Shown here in pieces: positions 8,029 to 15,102 of a stretch of 15,102 nucleotides of DNA. The notes beneath the pieces are model-generated. The model did not search any database, was not told where the DNA came from, and was given only the letters and a program-made list of their open reading frames with translations. This DNA comes from CAKZSU01 sp044223895 (GTDB lineage: Bacteria > Patescibacteriota > Microgenomatia > UBA10105 > UBA927): NCBI GenBank assembly GCA_044223895.1, contig JBGALL010000044.1:1-15102 (forward strand). The letters are read 5' to 3'. Position numbers and translations under genes: made by a program. The first letter of the stretch is position 1. Every line of letters begins with the position of its first letter.

Positions 8029-9429
8029 ATGCCCTTCCCCATCCTCGACATACACGTTCACTCTACACTCAAGCCATTCGGGCATAGCTTCTATGCGAAT
8101 GAAGATGCAAAGGATGCAGCCAGTGAAGCGTGCATCTGGTACAACGATCCGCCATCGGTGGGCGATCAACTGATTGAAAATGCCATTGGCTTTCCGCGAT
8201 TCCGTCAATCAGACTTTACTTCATTGGCAAAAGGGGGTGCGAACGTAGCCATCGTTTCACTGTATCCCATCGAAGTGAATTTTGTGAAACCCAAAGTATC
8301 ACCTCTGATCGCGAATTGGCTTGTCAACCTGATCTCGCTCTTTGGAAGAAAAAGAATTGAAAATATTAAAGCAGTTTCTTTCAATTACTTCAAAGACTTG
8401 CAAGAGGAATACAGCTATCTGTTGGCATTGCACAATAAGCAGGCACTCAATACCACGCGCCAATACAAACTGATCGGCAGCGGCAATGAACTGACAGACG
8501 ATGCTAAAAACACATTGCTCATCATCACATCTATTGAGGGAGCACACGTATTTTGCGATGGCAACAATGTAGAAGACGATGCCGCCTGGCAAAACCTTGC
8601 AGCCAATGTTGCACGTGTTAAACAATGGCAGCATCCTCCCTTCTTCATTACACTCAACCATCACTTCTACAACGGACTTGCCTCGCACGCTAAAAGTTTG
8701 TACGACATCGTAGCGAAGCTGCTCGACCAAAGTTATAAGATGGATCAGCCCGTGGCCAACGGCAACTACATCACACCGCGGGGCTATCAACTGATCGACC
8801 TGCTATACAGTCCGCTGAATGGCCGCAGAATTTTTATCGACATCAAACACATGGCCAAGGCTACGCGACAAGAATTTTATGCGTACCGCAGATTGCACTA
8901 TCCGGAAGCGCCCATCATCTGCAGCCACACGGGCGTGCAGAAATATTATGGAGAGAAGATTAATATGGACGATGAGGACATCAAAGAGATTTTCACTTCC
9001 GGTGGGCTGATCGGCATTGAGTTAGACCAACGCATCTTAGGTTACAATGCTCTCGGCCACCGATTTGTAAATTGGTTTAAAAACATTTTCCGCAGCAAGC
9101 GCCAGAAAGAATATGTGTGGGCCGAGTGCTTTTGGAAAAACATTTTGTATGTGGCCGAACAATGCTACACACTCGACCCACAACAAAATCCATGGAAGAT
9201 TATTTGCCTCGGCAGCGACTTGGATGGCGTGATCAATCCCCTCAACCAATTCCGTACCGCCACCGACTACCAGCGGCTAGCCGATGCTTTGCTCCTACAC
9301 GTGCAAGACTATTGGAGCTCCGGCTCCAGCAAAATACCGAAATGCCACTTAAACCTAGATGCACACAATGTAGTGTACCAGATTATGTATAGCAATGCGC
9401 TGTATTTTATAAGGGAGAATTATAGATAA
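8029..9429 (+). CDS. peptidase M19 (membrane dipeptidase)-like metal hydrolase, 466 aa
   Basis: The residues expected of the renal-dipeptidase fold are present in order: His9-x-His11 in ILDIHVHST (His-x-His where classic M19 has His-x-Asp), Glu170 in SIEGAHVF (bridging Glu), ITLNHHFYNG at 207-216, His274 in FIDIKHM, His300 in IICSHTG, then SGGLIGI and Asp397 in LGSDLDG, the M19 hallmark. M19 enzymes hydrolyse dipeptides, including D-residue-containing ones, or similar amides using two zinc ions; here the substrate is unknown. There is no signal peptide, so it is predicted cytoplasmic. At 466 residues it is longer than usual, with extra sequence around 85-165 and 335-365. It is visibly more GC-rich than the Argonaute genes that follow. 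It ends the seven-gene block; the next gene starts 209 bases later. The M19 fold is itself a branch of the amidohydrolase superfamily, as is the other hydrolase of this block. Confidence 0.88.
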   Translation: MPFPILDIHVHSTLKPFGHSFYANEDAKDAASEACIWYNDPPSVGDQLIENAIGFPRFRQSDFTSLAKGGANVAIVSLYPIEVNFVKPKVSPLIANWLVNLISLFGRKRIENIKAVSFNYFKDLQEEYSYLLALHNKQALNTTRQYKLIGSGNELTDDAKNTLLIITSIEGAHVFCDGNNVEDDAAWQNLAANVARVKQWQHPPFFITLNHHFYNGLASHAKSLYDIVAKLLDQSYKMDQPVANGNYITPRGYQLIDLLYSPLNGRRIFIDIKHMAKATRQEFYAYRRLHYPEAPIICSHTGVQKYYGEKINMDDEDIKEIFTSGGLIGIELDQRILGYNALGHRFVNWFKNIFRSKRQKEYVWAECFWKNILYVAEQCYTLDPQQNPWKIICLGSDLDGVINPLNQFRTATDYQRLADALLLHVQDYWSSGSSKIPKCHLNLDAHNVVYQIMYSNALYFIRENYR

Positions 9430-9560
9430 ATATTAACTTAATACGATAGGCAGCATCGTGAGTTATAAATAGAAATTAAAACCAGAATATCGCTTAACAA
9501 AAAAGTAATAGCCGCAGTTTTTTTAAGTATTGCATACAAATGTTCGCAAAACCGACTGCG

Positions 9561-9590
9561 TTTGAATGATCATTCATCAAAATACATTAA
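9561..9590 (+). promoter_or_regulatory. weak Bacteroidota-type promoter candidate ahead of the Argonaute gene
   Basis: TTTG at 9561-9564 is followed after 18 bases by TACATTAA at 9583-9590, which partly fits the Bacteroidota pattern TTTG-spacer-TAnnTTTG (TA and TT match, final TG does not). It lies about 49 bases before the ATG in an AT-rich 209-base gap, where a promoter is expected. The match is weak and AT-rich DNA produces such hits by chance. Confidence 0.25.
9564..9575. promoter_or_regulatory. 12-base perfect palindrome GAATGATCATTC, possible operator
   Basis: GAATGATCATTC reads the same on both strands and sits between the putative -33 and -7 elements, 63 bases before the Argonaute start. 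A dimeric repressor could bind here, which would fit a toxic effector operon. No regulator gene is visible nearby, and a 12-base palindrome can occur by chance. Confidence 0.25.
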
Positions 9591-9638
9591 ATTCAATATT
9601 CAAAATACTGCCTTAGTCTTAATCCTTTTCAAATTTCG

Positions 9639-11516
9639 ATGAAATCTATCAAAATAAATTTTCTACCATTCAAGAATCAAGATCTAGGAATAACAGTATT
9701 TAGAAAGAAGCTCGAGTCTTGGGTCTTTCAGGATAACTTAAGCTACTATGATTTCCCAAATGCGTTTGGAAAATTAGAAAAATATGAAATTGTACTGGAC
9801 CCATCACCAGGGTATGAGGAATTTAAACTCCCTGCTTATTATAAAACTGGATTAATCAGCAAAACCATAGTCAAGAATCTAGAAAACGTTAATGGTCTAT
9901 TTAGGCTAAGTGACAATCCCGAAATATTTGATAGAAAACTTTATAAAGTACTTGAAGATCACCCTAAAGGAAGGAAGTGTATCTGGATTGAGCCATATTT
10001 TCTTAAAAGTAAAAATATTTGGGGCATTCAGGTAGGATACAGATTTATCGTTAATGAAAATCTAAAAACAAACGGCAAATTTAAACTTGATAAAGATATT
10101 CTAATAGCCAGTGGATCTCTTAACAATAAAGGGTTAAGCAATCTTGATTTCTACCTTTTCAAACATAAGTGGATTACATTTTTTATAAAAAACATCGTGC
10201 CAGAGATCAACAATGTATCATCTTACAAGATCTCTTCAGATTTATTTGAGATCGGAAGCCATTTACTGAAGCCAAAGCAATATGTGTTTGGCAATAATAA
10301 TTCAAGCAATTCTGCTTACTTAGGTCTCACACAAAATTATCCTCTGGAAAAAATAAAAAATGACCTATATTTCTTGTTCATTTATTTAAAACAAGACAGA
10401 GATTTCGCTGCCGCATTGTTAAAAGGATTACGTGGAGAATCATTTCCAAATACTTTTGGGGGTCTGGAGAAGGTTTTTAAAATTCCTTTTACGAATGAAA
10501 AGATTAGAGGTGTTTCGGTTGATGATTTCGAAAACTCATCGCTTGACGTTCAAATTTCTGAAATTCAAAAATCAGATAAGGCTACTATTCCAATAATTAT
10601 CACACTGACAAAGAAAGATGAAGAAAGTGACGAGTTGTATTTTCGATTGAAGCACAGGTTTACTAAAGCTGGAATACCCTGTCAAGTTGTAACCAAAGAG
10701 CTAATAGCAAACGAGTATTCAATTAAATACTCACTCAGCAATATTGCACTTCAAATATTTGCTAAAGCAGGTGGTACTCCATGGAAAATGAAGCCTGCCA
10801 GTAATGAATATTTAATTATTGGAATTGGACAATCCTATAATATTGAAAGATCTTCGGATGGTAATTCCATTGAAAAAAACATCACATACTCAGTACTCAC
10901 TGATTCAAGTGGGATTTTCAAAGATTTACAGGTACTAAGTGAGGGAGTTGAGACTGATGATTCTTATTACACCAAACTTGTCGCAAATATTTCAAACATT
11001 GTGATAAATTCTGGCTACAAAAAGGTTGCTATACATGTACCGTTTAGATTAAGTAAAGATAAAATTCTTAAAAAGGTTGCATCCAACATAGGTAATCAAA
11101 TCGAATTTACTGTTCTTGTAATCAATAGTAAAACTGATCATTTTGGTTTTGATTATGAAAACAATGGCCTTGTCCCCTTCGAAAGTACGTTTGTTAAATT
11201 GGCTTCAGATGAATACTTGGTCTGGTTTGAGGGGCTTTCCGCAGGTAATCCCAAAATAACAAAAAGATTCTCAAACCCATTGCTAATATCATTCTGGTAT
11301 ACCAACAATGAGAAACTATTCCAAAATTATGATTATAAAGAAAGTTTGCTTCAAGATTGCATTAATCTTTCTGGAGCCAATTGGAGAGGTTTTAAAGCTA
11401 AACAACTGCCTGTTTCTATTTTCTATTGCCAGCGAATTGCCGAATTCATAGGCAAGTTCCGAGAGTATAATTTAGATCATATCGAAATAAATAATTTAAA
11501 GCCTTGGTTCCTATGA
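9639..11516 (+). CDS. ago: catalytically inactive, PAZ-less prokaryotic Argonaute, 625 aa
   Basis: The C-terminal half is a MID-PIWI module. MID (about 310-390) shows Gln349 in IPCQVVT and Lys376 in ALQIFAKAGGTPWKM, matching the pocket that holds the guide 5' phosphate. PIWI (about 390-625) shows YLIIGIGQSY where active enzymes carry the first catalytic Asp, so the DEDX tetrad is broken and target slicing is not expected. Further PIWI marks are HVPFRLSKD, FSNPLLISFW, ANWRGFKAKQLPVSIFY and the C-terminal PWFL, whose carboxylate helps bind the guide end. Residues 1-300 look like N/L1/L2 or the related APAZ domain (KPKQYVFG, LGLTQNYPL, FAAALLKGLRGESF), with no room for a normal PAZ. It is longer than usual short Argonautes (about 450-520) and shorter than most long-B ones. 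The stop overlaps the SIR2 start as ATGA. Role inferred: guide-directed sensing of invader nucleic acid that activates the partner effector. Confidence 0.9.
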   Translation: MKSIKINFLPFKNQDLGITVFRKKLESWVFQDNLSYYDFPNAFGKLEKYEIVLDPSPGYEEFKLPAYYKTGLISKTIVKNLENVNGLFRLSDNPEIFDRKLYKVLEDHPKGRKCIWIEPYFLKSKNIWGIQVGYRFIVNENLKTNGKFKLDKDILIASGSLNNKGLSNLDFYLFKHKWITFFIKNIVPEINNVSSYKISSDLFEIGSHLLKPKQYVFGNNNSSNSAYLGLTQNYPLEKIKNDLYFLFIYLKQDRDFAAALLKGLRGESFPNTFGGLEKVFKIPFTNEKIRGVSVDDFENSSLDVQISEIQKSDKATIPIIITLTKKDEESDELYFRLKHRFTKAGIPCQVVTKELIANEYSIKYSLSNIALQIFAKAGGTPWKMKPASNEYLIIGIGQSYNIERSSDGNSIEKNITYSVLTDSSGIFKDLQVLSEGVETDDSYYTKLVANISNIVINSGYKKVAIHVPFRLSKDKILKKVASNIGNQIEFTVLVINSKTDHFGFDYENNGLVPFESTFVKLASDEYLVWFEGLSAGNPKITKRFSNPLLISFWYTNNEKLFQNYDYKESLLQDCINLSGANWRGFKAKQLPVSIFYCQRIAEFIGKFREYNLDHIEINNLKPWFL

Positions 11517-12583
11517 GAAAGCAATTTGCAAAGGATAAGATAGTAATCCTATTGGGAGCAGGAGCCAGTTGTGATGCTGGTATAAAGAATTCTTTTCAAA
11601 TGATAAGTGAAATACAGAATTCGTTACAGAATGAATGGAAGGATTACAAGGAATTATATGATTATATTCATAGCTCTCACTACCACTTGGAGAGAATTAA
11701 AGGTTATGATTCAAGAGATATTTCTTTCAACATCGAAAATCTAGTTGGATTGCTCGATTCTATAATTAAAATAGCAACGAAAGACGTTGATGTCTATCCA
11801 TTTATTGGGAGTTGGGAAAAAGAACTACACATTGTTGCTGGAACAAAACTTGAAAAAGCTAAAGGCTTCAAGGAAGTGATTTTAGAAAAAATGAAAAATT
11901 CATGGTTAAGTCCTGAAGAATTTGTTTCAAAATCCGCTTATTATAAAAAACTCAAAGAGATAGGATACAACTATCCATTAAAAATATTTTCACTGAATTA
12001 TGACATGTGCGTAGAAAAAAATCTTGATGGCATTCCACTTGAAAGAGGTTTTAACGATCACAGAATTTGGGACTATAGACTTTATGAACCTGCCGAAGAG
12101 AAAGAAATTAATTACTTTCTATACAAGCTTCACGGCTCACTGGATTGGAAAAGGGATAAGGAAAACCGCCTAACTTATACTGATAATATAAGTAATGTTG
12201 AACCGAGTAAGATGGAAATAATTTTCGGTGTTCAGAATAAACTCCAGTCTTATGATCCGTATTTGTTTTACTTTTATTCATTCAGAGAAGCATGTATTGA
12301 TGCCGAATTAATTGTGGTGAGTGGGTATGGATTTTTGGATAAACACATTAATGATAATATAACAAGTGCAATTAAAAATGACCCAGCGAAAAGGCTTCTG
12401 ATAAATGCTTATGAACGTGACCTGCAGCCATTTGAAAATAAAGTCATTGAAAAAACCAGTATTAAGCGAGAAAATTTAGTCATCTTAAATATACCTGCTA
12501 AAAATTTTTTTACAGAGAATCTTAATCTGGAGTATTTTTCCTCTCTTTTTACAGAAGACAATGATGAATCAGTGTTGGGTTAA
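11513..12583 (+). CDS. SIR2-type NADase effector paired with Argonaute, 356 aa
   Basis: The Rossmann NAD-binding motif LLGAGASCDAGI starts near residue 13. The active-site Asn162 lies in FSLNYD and the catalytic His207 in YKLHGSLDW. A GYGFLDKHIN motif follows at about 271-280, as in SIR2-like defence proteins of the SIR2_2 type. Key residues are intact, so NAD+ hydrolysis is expected when the protein is activated. The ATG at 11513 overlaps the Argonaute stop (ATGA); an in-frame TTG at 11504 is less likely. There is no APAZ domain: the region after about 290 is only a short tail. This separates it from SIR2-APAZ proteins of short-Argonaute (SPARSA) systems and resembles the stand-alone SIR2 partners of inactive long-B Argonautes. 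In those systems target recognition triggers NAD+ loss and death or dormancy of the infected cell. No signal peptide or membrane segment is seen. Confidence 0.9.
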   Translation: MRKQFAKDKIVILLGAGASCDAGIKNSFQMISEIQNSLQNEWKDYKELYDYIHSSHYHLERIKGYDSRDISFNIENLVGLLDSIIKIATKDVDVYPFIGSWEKELHIVAGTKLEKAKGFKEVILEKMKNSWLSPEEFVSKSAYYKKLKEIGYNYPLKIFSLNYDMCVEKNLDGIPLERGFNDHRIWDYRLYEPAEEKEINYFLYKLHGSLDWKRDKENRLTYTDNISNVEPSKMEIIFGVQNKLQSYDPYLFYFYSFREACIDAELIVVSGYGFLDKHINDNITSAIKNDPAKRLLINAYERDLQPFENKVIEKTSIKRENLVILNIPAKNFFTENLNLEYFSSLFTEDNDESVLG

Positions 12584-12671
12584 TTTCTGTTACGTTAAGA
12601 CACTCATGAGCAGAACAATGAATATGATATCAATCTATTGTTACTCTCCCTAATAATAAACTTAGTACGAC

Positions 12672-14051
12672 ATGGAAATGACATGGAATAATTGTTTTTC
12701 ACCCAAAAGATTTGGGAAAGATGATGGGCAAAATGATATACGAAATGAGTATGAACGTGATTGGGACAGAATAATTTTTTCAAGTCCCTTTAGAAGATTA
12801 CAAAATAAAACCCAAGTTTTCCCGCTTCCAAAAGAAGCATTCGTTCATAATAGGCTAACTCATTCTTTAGAAGTAGCGAGCGTGGGCAGATCTTTAGGTA
12901 AAATCATAGGGGAAAAATTGTCTGAACTTGATGATATAAAAAAAGATGAAAATACTCATCACTTTTATCGTGATAGTTTAAAAAGTGTGATTTCTGCTGC
13001 GTGCCTTGCACACGACCTAGGCAATCCTGCTTTCGGTCATTCCGGTGAAGAAGCCATCTCAAAATATTTTAAAAGACGGGATACAAATAAATCAGAAGAT
13101 CTGGAATTCAAATCAAGGTTCTCTCCCGAAGAATGGAAAGATCTTACAACGTTTGAAGGTAATGCCAATGCTCTAAGGATACTTACAATGTTGCAAAATG
13201 GCCGAATGAAAGGTGGATTCAGACTTACGTATAGCACGTTGGGCTCAATATTAAAATATCCATGTGAAGCATCTGCCTCAGATAAAAGATTTGTCCATCG
13301 AAAAAAATACGGTTTTTTTAAAATTGATGAAGACATCTTTCTCAAGATCGCTCAGGAATTGAATATGATACCCGATAATGTTGAATCAAGGGTAGTTTAC
13401 AAAAGACATCCGTTTGTTTATATTGTTGAAGCTGCCGATGATATCTGTTACAATATCATCGACTTTGAAGACGCACATCGTTTAGGCATTCTATCGTATG
13501 AAGAAGTTCGTGATAACTATATTAAAATAGTTGAAACCAACTTGAAGGAAGATATTGAATGGGTGAAAAATCAAGCCGATCTACTAAAGACAGATTTAAA
13601 TGAATCTTTAGCATACCTAAGAGCAAAATCAATCAATACTTTAATATATAAATGTGCTGATGTTTATTGGAACTATCGCGAAAATATTTTACTTGGCCAA
13701 TATAATAAAAGTCTAATTGAGGACATTCCTGAACTCACAGGTGTTCTTAAAAACATTTCTGAAATTTCTTATAAGAGAATTTATAATTCAAGAAAAGTAG
13801 TTGAGCTTGAAATAGCCGGTTTTAGAATCATGTCGGGTCTAGTAGAAGATTTTGCAACCGCGGCACTAACAGATGTTGATAGGCGTGAAAAAGAACATAA
13901 AAAGATTTTAGAGCTATTGCCAAAACAATATATTTTCGATGAATCATGTACACCCTACATTAAGGTAATGCACATTATAGATTTTGTATCTGGCATGACT
14001 GATTTATTTGCTTTACAGTTGTATAGAAAATTAAGAGGTATTGAAATCTAA
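12672..14051 (+). CDS. dgt: dGTP triphosphohydrolase (HD superfamily), 459 aa
   Basis: dGTPase marks run the whole length: ERDWDRIIFSSPFRRLQNKT near residues 28-47, FVHNRLTHSLEVASVGRSLG with metal ligand His64, AHDLGNPAFGHSGE with His114-Asp115, FEGNANALRIL at 161-171 and EAADDICYNIIDFEDAH, whose Asp (256 or 257) completes the H...HD...D site. The enzyme cleaves dGTP to deoxyguanosine and triphosphate. Length and motifs fit a complete active family member. ATG 12672 is used; ATG 12681 (MTWNN) is equally close to the family's usual start. It lies 88 bases after the SIR2 gene with no terminator visible between, so it may share the transcript. Family members can be housekeeping enzymes controlling dNTP levels or antiphage proteins that starve phage of dGTP; its position beside Argonaute-SIR2 makes the second role plausible but not shown. 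Confidence 0.93.
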   Translation: MEMTWNNCFSPKRFGKDDGQNDIRNEYERDWDRIIFSSPFRRLQNKTQVFPLPKEAFVHNRLTHSLEVASVGRSLGKIIGEKLSELDDIKKDENTHHFYRDSLKSVISAACLAHDLGNPAFGHSGEEAISKYFKRRDTNKSEDLEFKSRFSPEEWKDLTTFEGNANALRILTMLQNGRMKGGFRLTYSTLGSILKYPCEASASDKRFVHRKKYGFFKIDEDIFLKIAQELNMIPDNVESRVVYKRHPFVYIVEAADDICYNIIDFEDAHRLGILSYEEVRDNYIKIVETNLKEDIEWVKNQADLLKTDLNESLAYLRAKSINTLIYKCADVYWNYRENILLGQYNKSLIEDIPELTGVLKNISEISYKRIYNSRKVVELEIAGFRIMSGLVEDFATAALTDVDRREKEHKKILELLPKQYIFDESCTPYIKVMHIIDFVSGMTDLFALQLYRKLRGIEI

Positions 14052-14588
14052 TTAAACTTAGCTCAGCGTCATTGCTTTGCCGTTGTTAGTATCTCTTACT
14101 AACAAACGACATGAGTGTTCCTAACCAATTGCCTAACCCATACAGTTATTATCTTCACTCCTATTTTACGGCTTTATACTCTTGTATTAATTCTGTAAGC
14201 GGTTACGCTCTATCTGGCGTATCGCAACAATGCTAGCGCTGTGGTTTATCCTTTTCTTTGCAGGGCTGGGCAGTTGTTGTATCTCTTTGATCAGTACTAA
14301 AATCAGAAAAACATCAGTTCAATTACGGAGACACTTAAACAAGTGGTTATTACCCACCACAAAACAAAACAACTCGAGAAAGCACTCCTTGCCCGTGCAT
14401 GTGTTCTTCACTGGCAATTCGTCACTGTTCGCCTTAGGTGCTAAGCCTTCCATTCACTAAATTGTACGGAACAAACAGGCACGAATATTCTCCCTTATTA
14501 AAATGCTTGCCACCAACATCCCGCAACTGGCGCGGAAATTAATTCCGTGCTCTCTAAATCAAATGTCTGGATTACGCCTCCTTTGATT
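14052..14588. other. non-coding stretch after the dGTPase
   Basis: Apart from the hairpin at 14083-14105, I see no supported gene here. A 76-codon frame at 14230-14460 on the + strand begins with a hydrophobic segment (LALWFILFFAGLGSCC) but then turns into low-structure basic sequence, and no family is evident. A rough 15-base similarity exists between GTTGTTAGTATCTCT (14082-14096) and GTTGTTGTATCTCT (14273-14286). Confidence 0.5.
14083..14105. terminator. hairpin 31 bases after the dGTPase stop, possible terminator
   Basis: TTGTTAGTA (14083-14091) and TACTAACAA (14097-14105) form a perfect 9-base stem with a TCTCT loop; CG/CG pairs can extend it past one bulged base. The position suits the end of the operon. 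No T-run follows on either strand, so an intrinsic terminator is not established. Confidence 0.35.
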
Positions 14589-15076
14589 CTCTTACCAATT
14601 GTTCCAGTCGTTACAACAATTGCTTCCCACCCCTTGCTATTTGCGTAAGTCGTGGCGAGAATTCTTCCTCCCGTTTTAGAACTCGCGTCAGTCGTAGCGA
14701 AAACGACTCCTCCTGTTTTGGCATTTGCTCCGGTAGTAGCGGCAATCGTTACCCACAACTTGGCAATGATTCCAGCCACAGCGGCAATCGCTTTCCACGT
14801 CCTGGCAATGCTTCCGGCAGTAGCGGCAATCGCTTTCCACGTCTTGGCATTTGTTCCGGTCGTGGTAGCAATCGCTCCCCACGTCTTGGCATTTGCTCCG
14901 GTCGTAGCGGCAATCGCTTCCCACGCCTTGGCATTTGCTCCGGTCGTGGCGGCAATCGCTTCCCACCTTTCGGAATTAGTGCCGGTTACACCGCCAGCAG
15001 TTACCTTACCTTTCCTATGAGGGAGGATAAATCGAATTGCGAAAAATAGTTTTCGGATTTTCGGAAAAGTCGCATC
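14498..15076 (-). pseudogene. possible repeat-protein frame on the minus strand, no proper start codon
   Basis: On the minus strand the frame is open from just after a TGA at 15077-15079 to a TAA at 14498-14500, 192 codons. It would encode a basic lead (KIRKLFFAIRFILPHRKGK), then about nine 14-residue repeats of the type WEAIAATTGANAKT, then a non-repeat end CWWQAF. There is no ATG in frame; the first GTG comes only at 14777-14779, inside the array. The coherent lead and tail outside the repeats argue that this strand once coded, or codes with an unusual start. It may also be an accident of a stop-free repeat. Confidence 0.2.
14589..14966. repeat. nine 42-base tandem repeats (minisatellite)
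   Basis: Nine back-to-back 42-base units end at 14630, 14672, 14714, 14756, 14798, 14840, 14882, 14924 and 14966. The core is CTTGGCATTTGCTCCGGTCG (first half) followed by TAGCGGCAATCGCTTCCCAC. The last three units are nearly identical and the first three are strongly diverged, so the array appears to have grown at its right-hand end. Because 42 is a multiple of 3, each frame repeats the same 14 codons, which explains several overlapping open frames on both strands (minus-strand pattern W-x-A-I-A-A-T-T-G-A-N-A-K-x). There are no unique spacers, so it is not a CRISPR array. Confidence 0.9.
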
Positions 15077-15102
15077 TCAACGTGCCAACCCGCTTTCGGT
15101 TA

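Noticed and set aside
8299..8790. 163-codon minus-strand frame inside the M19-like gene
   Set aside because: It is fully covered by a gene with clear catalytic motifs, and its translation is a low-sense Cys/Val-rich sequence.
9443..9459. ACGAT...ATCGT hairpin after the M19-like gene, considered as terminator
   Set aside because: The stem is only 5 bases with a 7-base loop and no T-run follows directly.
14230..14460. 76-codon + strand frame with hydrophobic start
   Set aside because: No family resemblance, atypical composition after the first 25 codons, and no neighbour context; treated as chance.
14589..14966. Repeat array considered as CRISPR
   Set aside because: Units are contiguous with no unique spacers, and no cas genes are nearby.
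14652..15020. 122-codon + strand frame of Ala/Val-rich 14-residue repeats
   Set aside because: It starts with GTG inside the repeat array, looks like a reverse reading of the array, and has no independent coding sign.
488..15063. CCGAAAATCCGAA at about 488-500 recurs inverted at about 15051-15063, as if flanking an island
   Set aside because: A 13-base match between two places in 15 kb of AT-rich DNA is expected by chance, and no transposase, integrase or longer terminal repeat is present.

Overview
This 15.1 kb window most likely comes from a member of the Bacteroidota, probably a Cytophagales-type bacterium. The DNA is AT-rich, start codons lack clear Shine-Dalgarno sequences, and several secreted proteins have short signal peptides ending in F-x-Q (FGQ, FSQ) typical of that phylum. 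One gene ends in an outer-membrane-type beta strand region. All supported genes lie on the + strand. The species assignment is inference.

Layout: (1) 1-468 holds the tail of an unrecognised gene and a small 106-residue protein. (2) 527-9429 is a tightly packed seven-gene block with gaps or overlaps of about -4 to +13 bases. In order it encodes a three-segment membrane protein of a widespread uncharacterised family; a cytoplasmic SH3-like/subtilisin-like serine protease; a secreted 656-residue protein with a predicted beta-rich C-terminus; an amidohydrolase-2-type TIM-barrel metal hydrolase; a seven-segment membrane protein; a secreted coiled-coil protein; and a peptidase-M19 (membrane dipeptidase)-like metal hydrolase. 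I do not recognise this set as a named system. It is the best candidate for an undescribed multi-component machine spanning cytoplasm and envelope. (3) 9430-9638 is an AT-rich gap with a 12-base palindrome and a weak promoter candidate. (4) 9639-12583 encodes a catalytically dead prokaryotic Argonaute (625 aa) overlapping by ATGA a stand-alone SIR2-type NADase, which is the layout of an Argonaute-guided abortive-infection system. (5) 12672-14051 encodes a complete HD-type dGTP triphosphohydrolase, a family that includes antiphage nucleotide-depleting enzymes. (6) 14052-15102 has no convincing gene. It contains a hairpin and nine 42-base tandem repeats whose unit length keeps several frames open.

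Working model (inference): the Argonaute uses its MID/PIWI module to recognise invader nucleic acid through a guide and licenses the SIR2 partner to destroy NAD+; the dGTPase may add dNTP depletion. The upstream seven-gene block next to these defence-type genes may be a second, unrelated or co-located accessory system combining one protease and two metal hydrolases in the cytoplasm with two membrane proteins and two exported proteins. Whether it acts in defence, peptide or metabolite processing, or envelope physiology cannot be decided from sequence alone.
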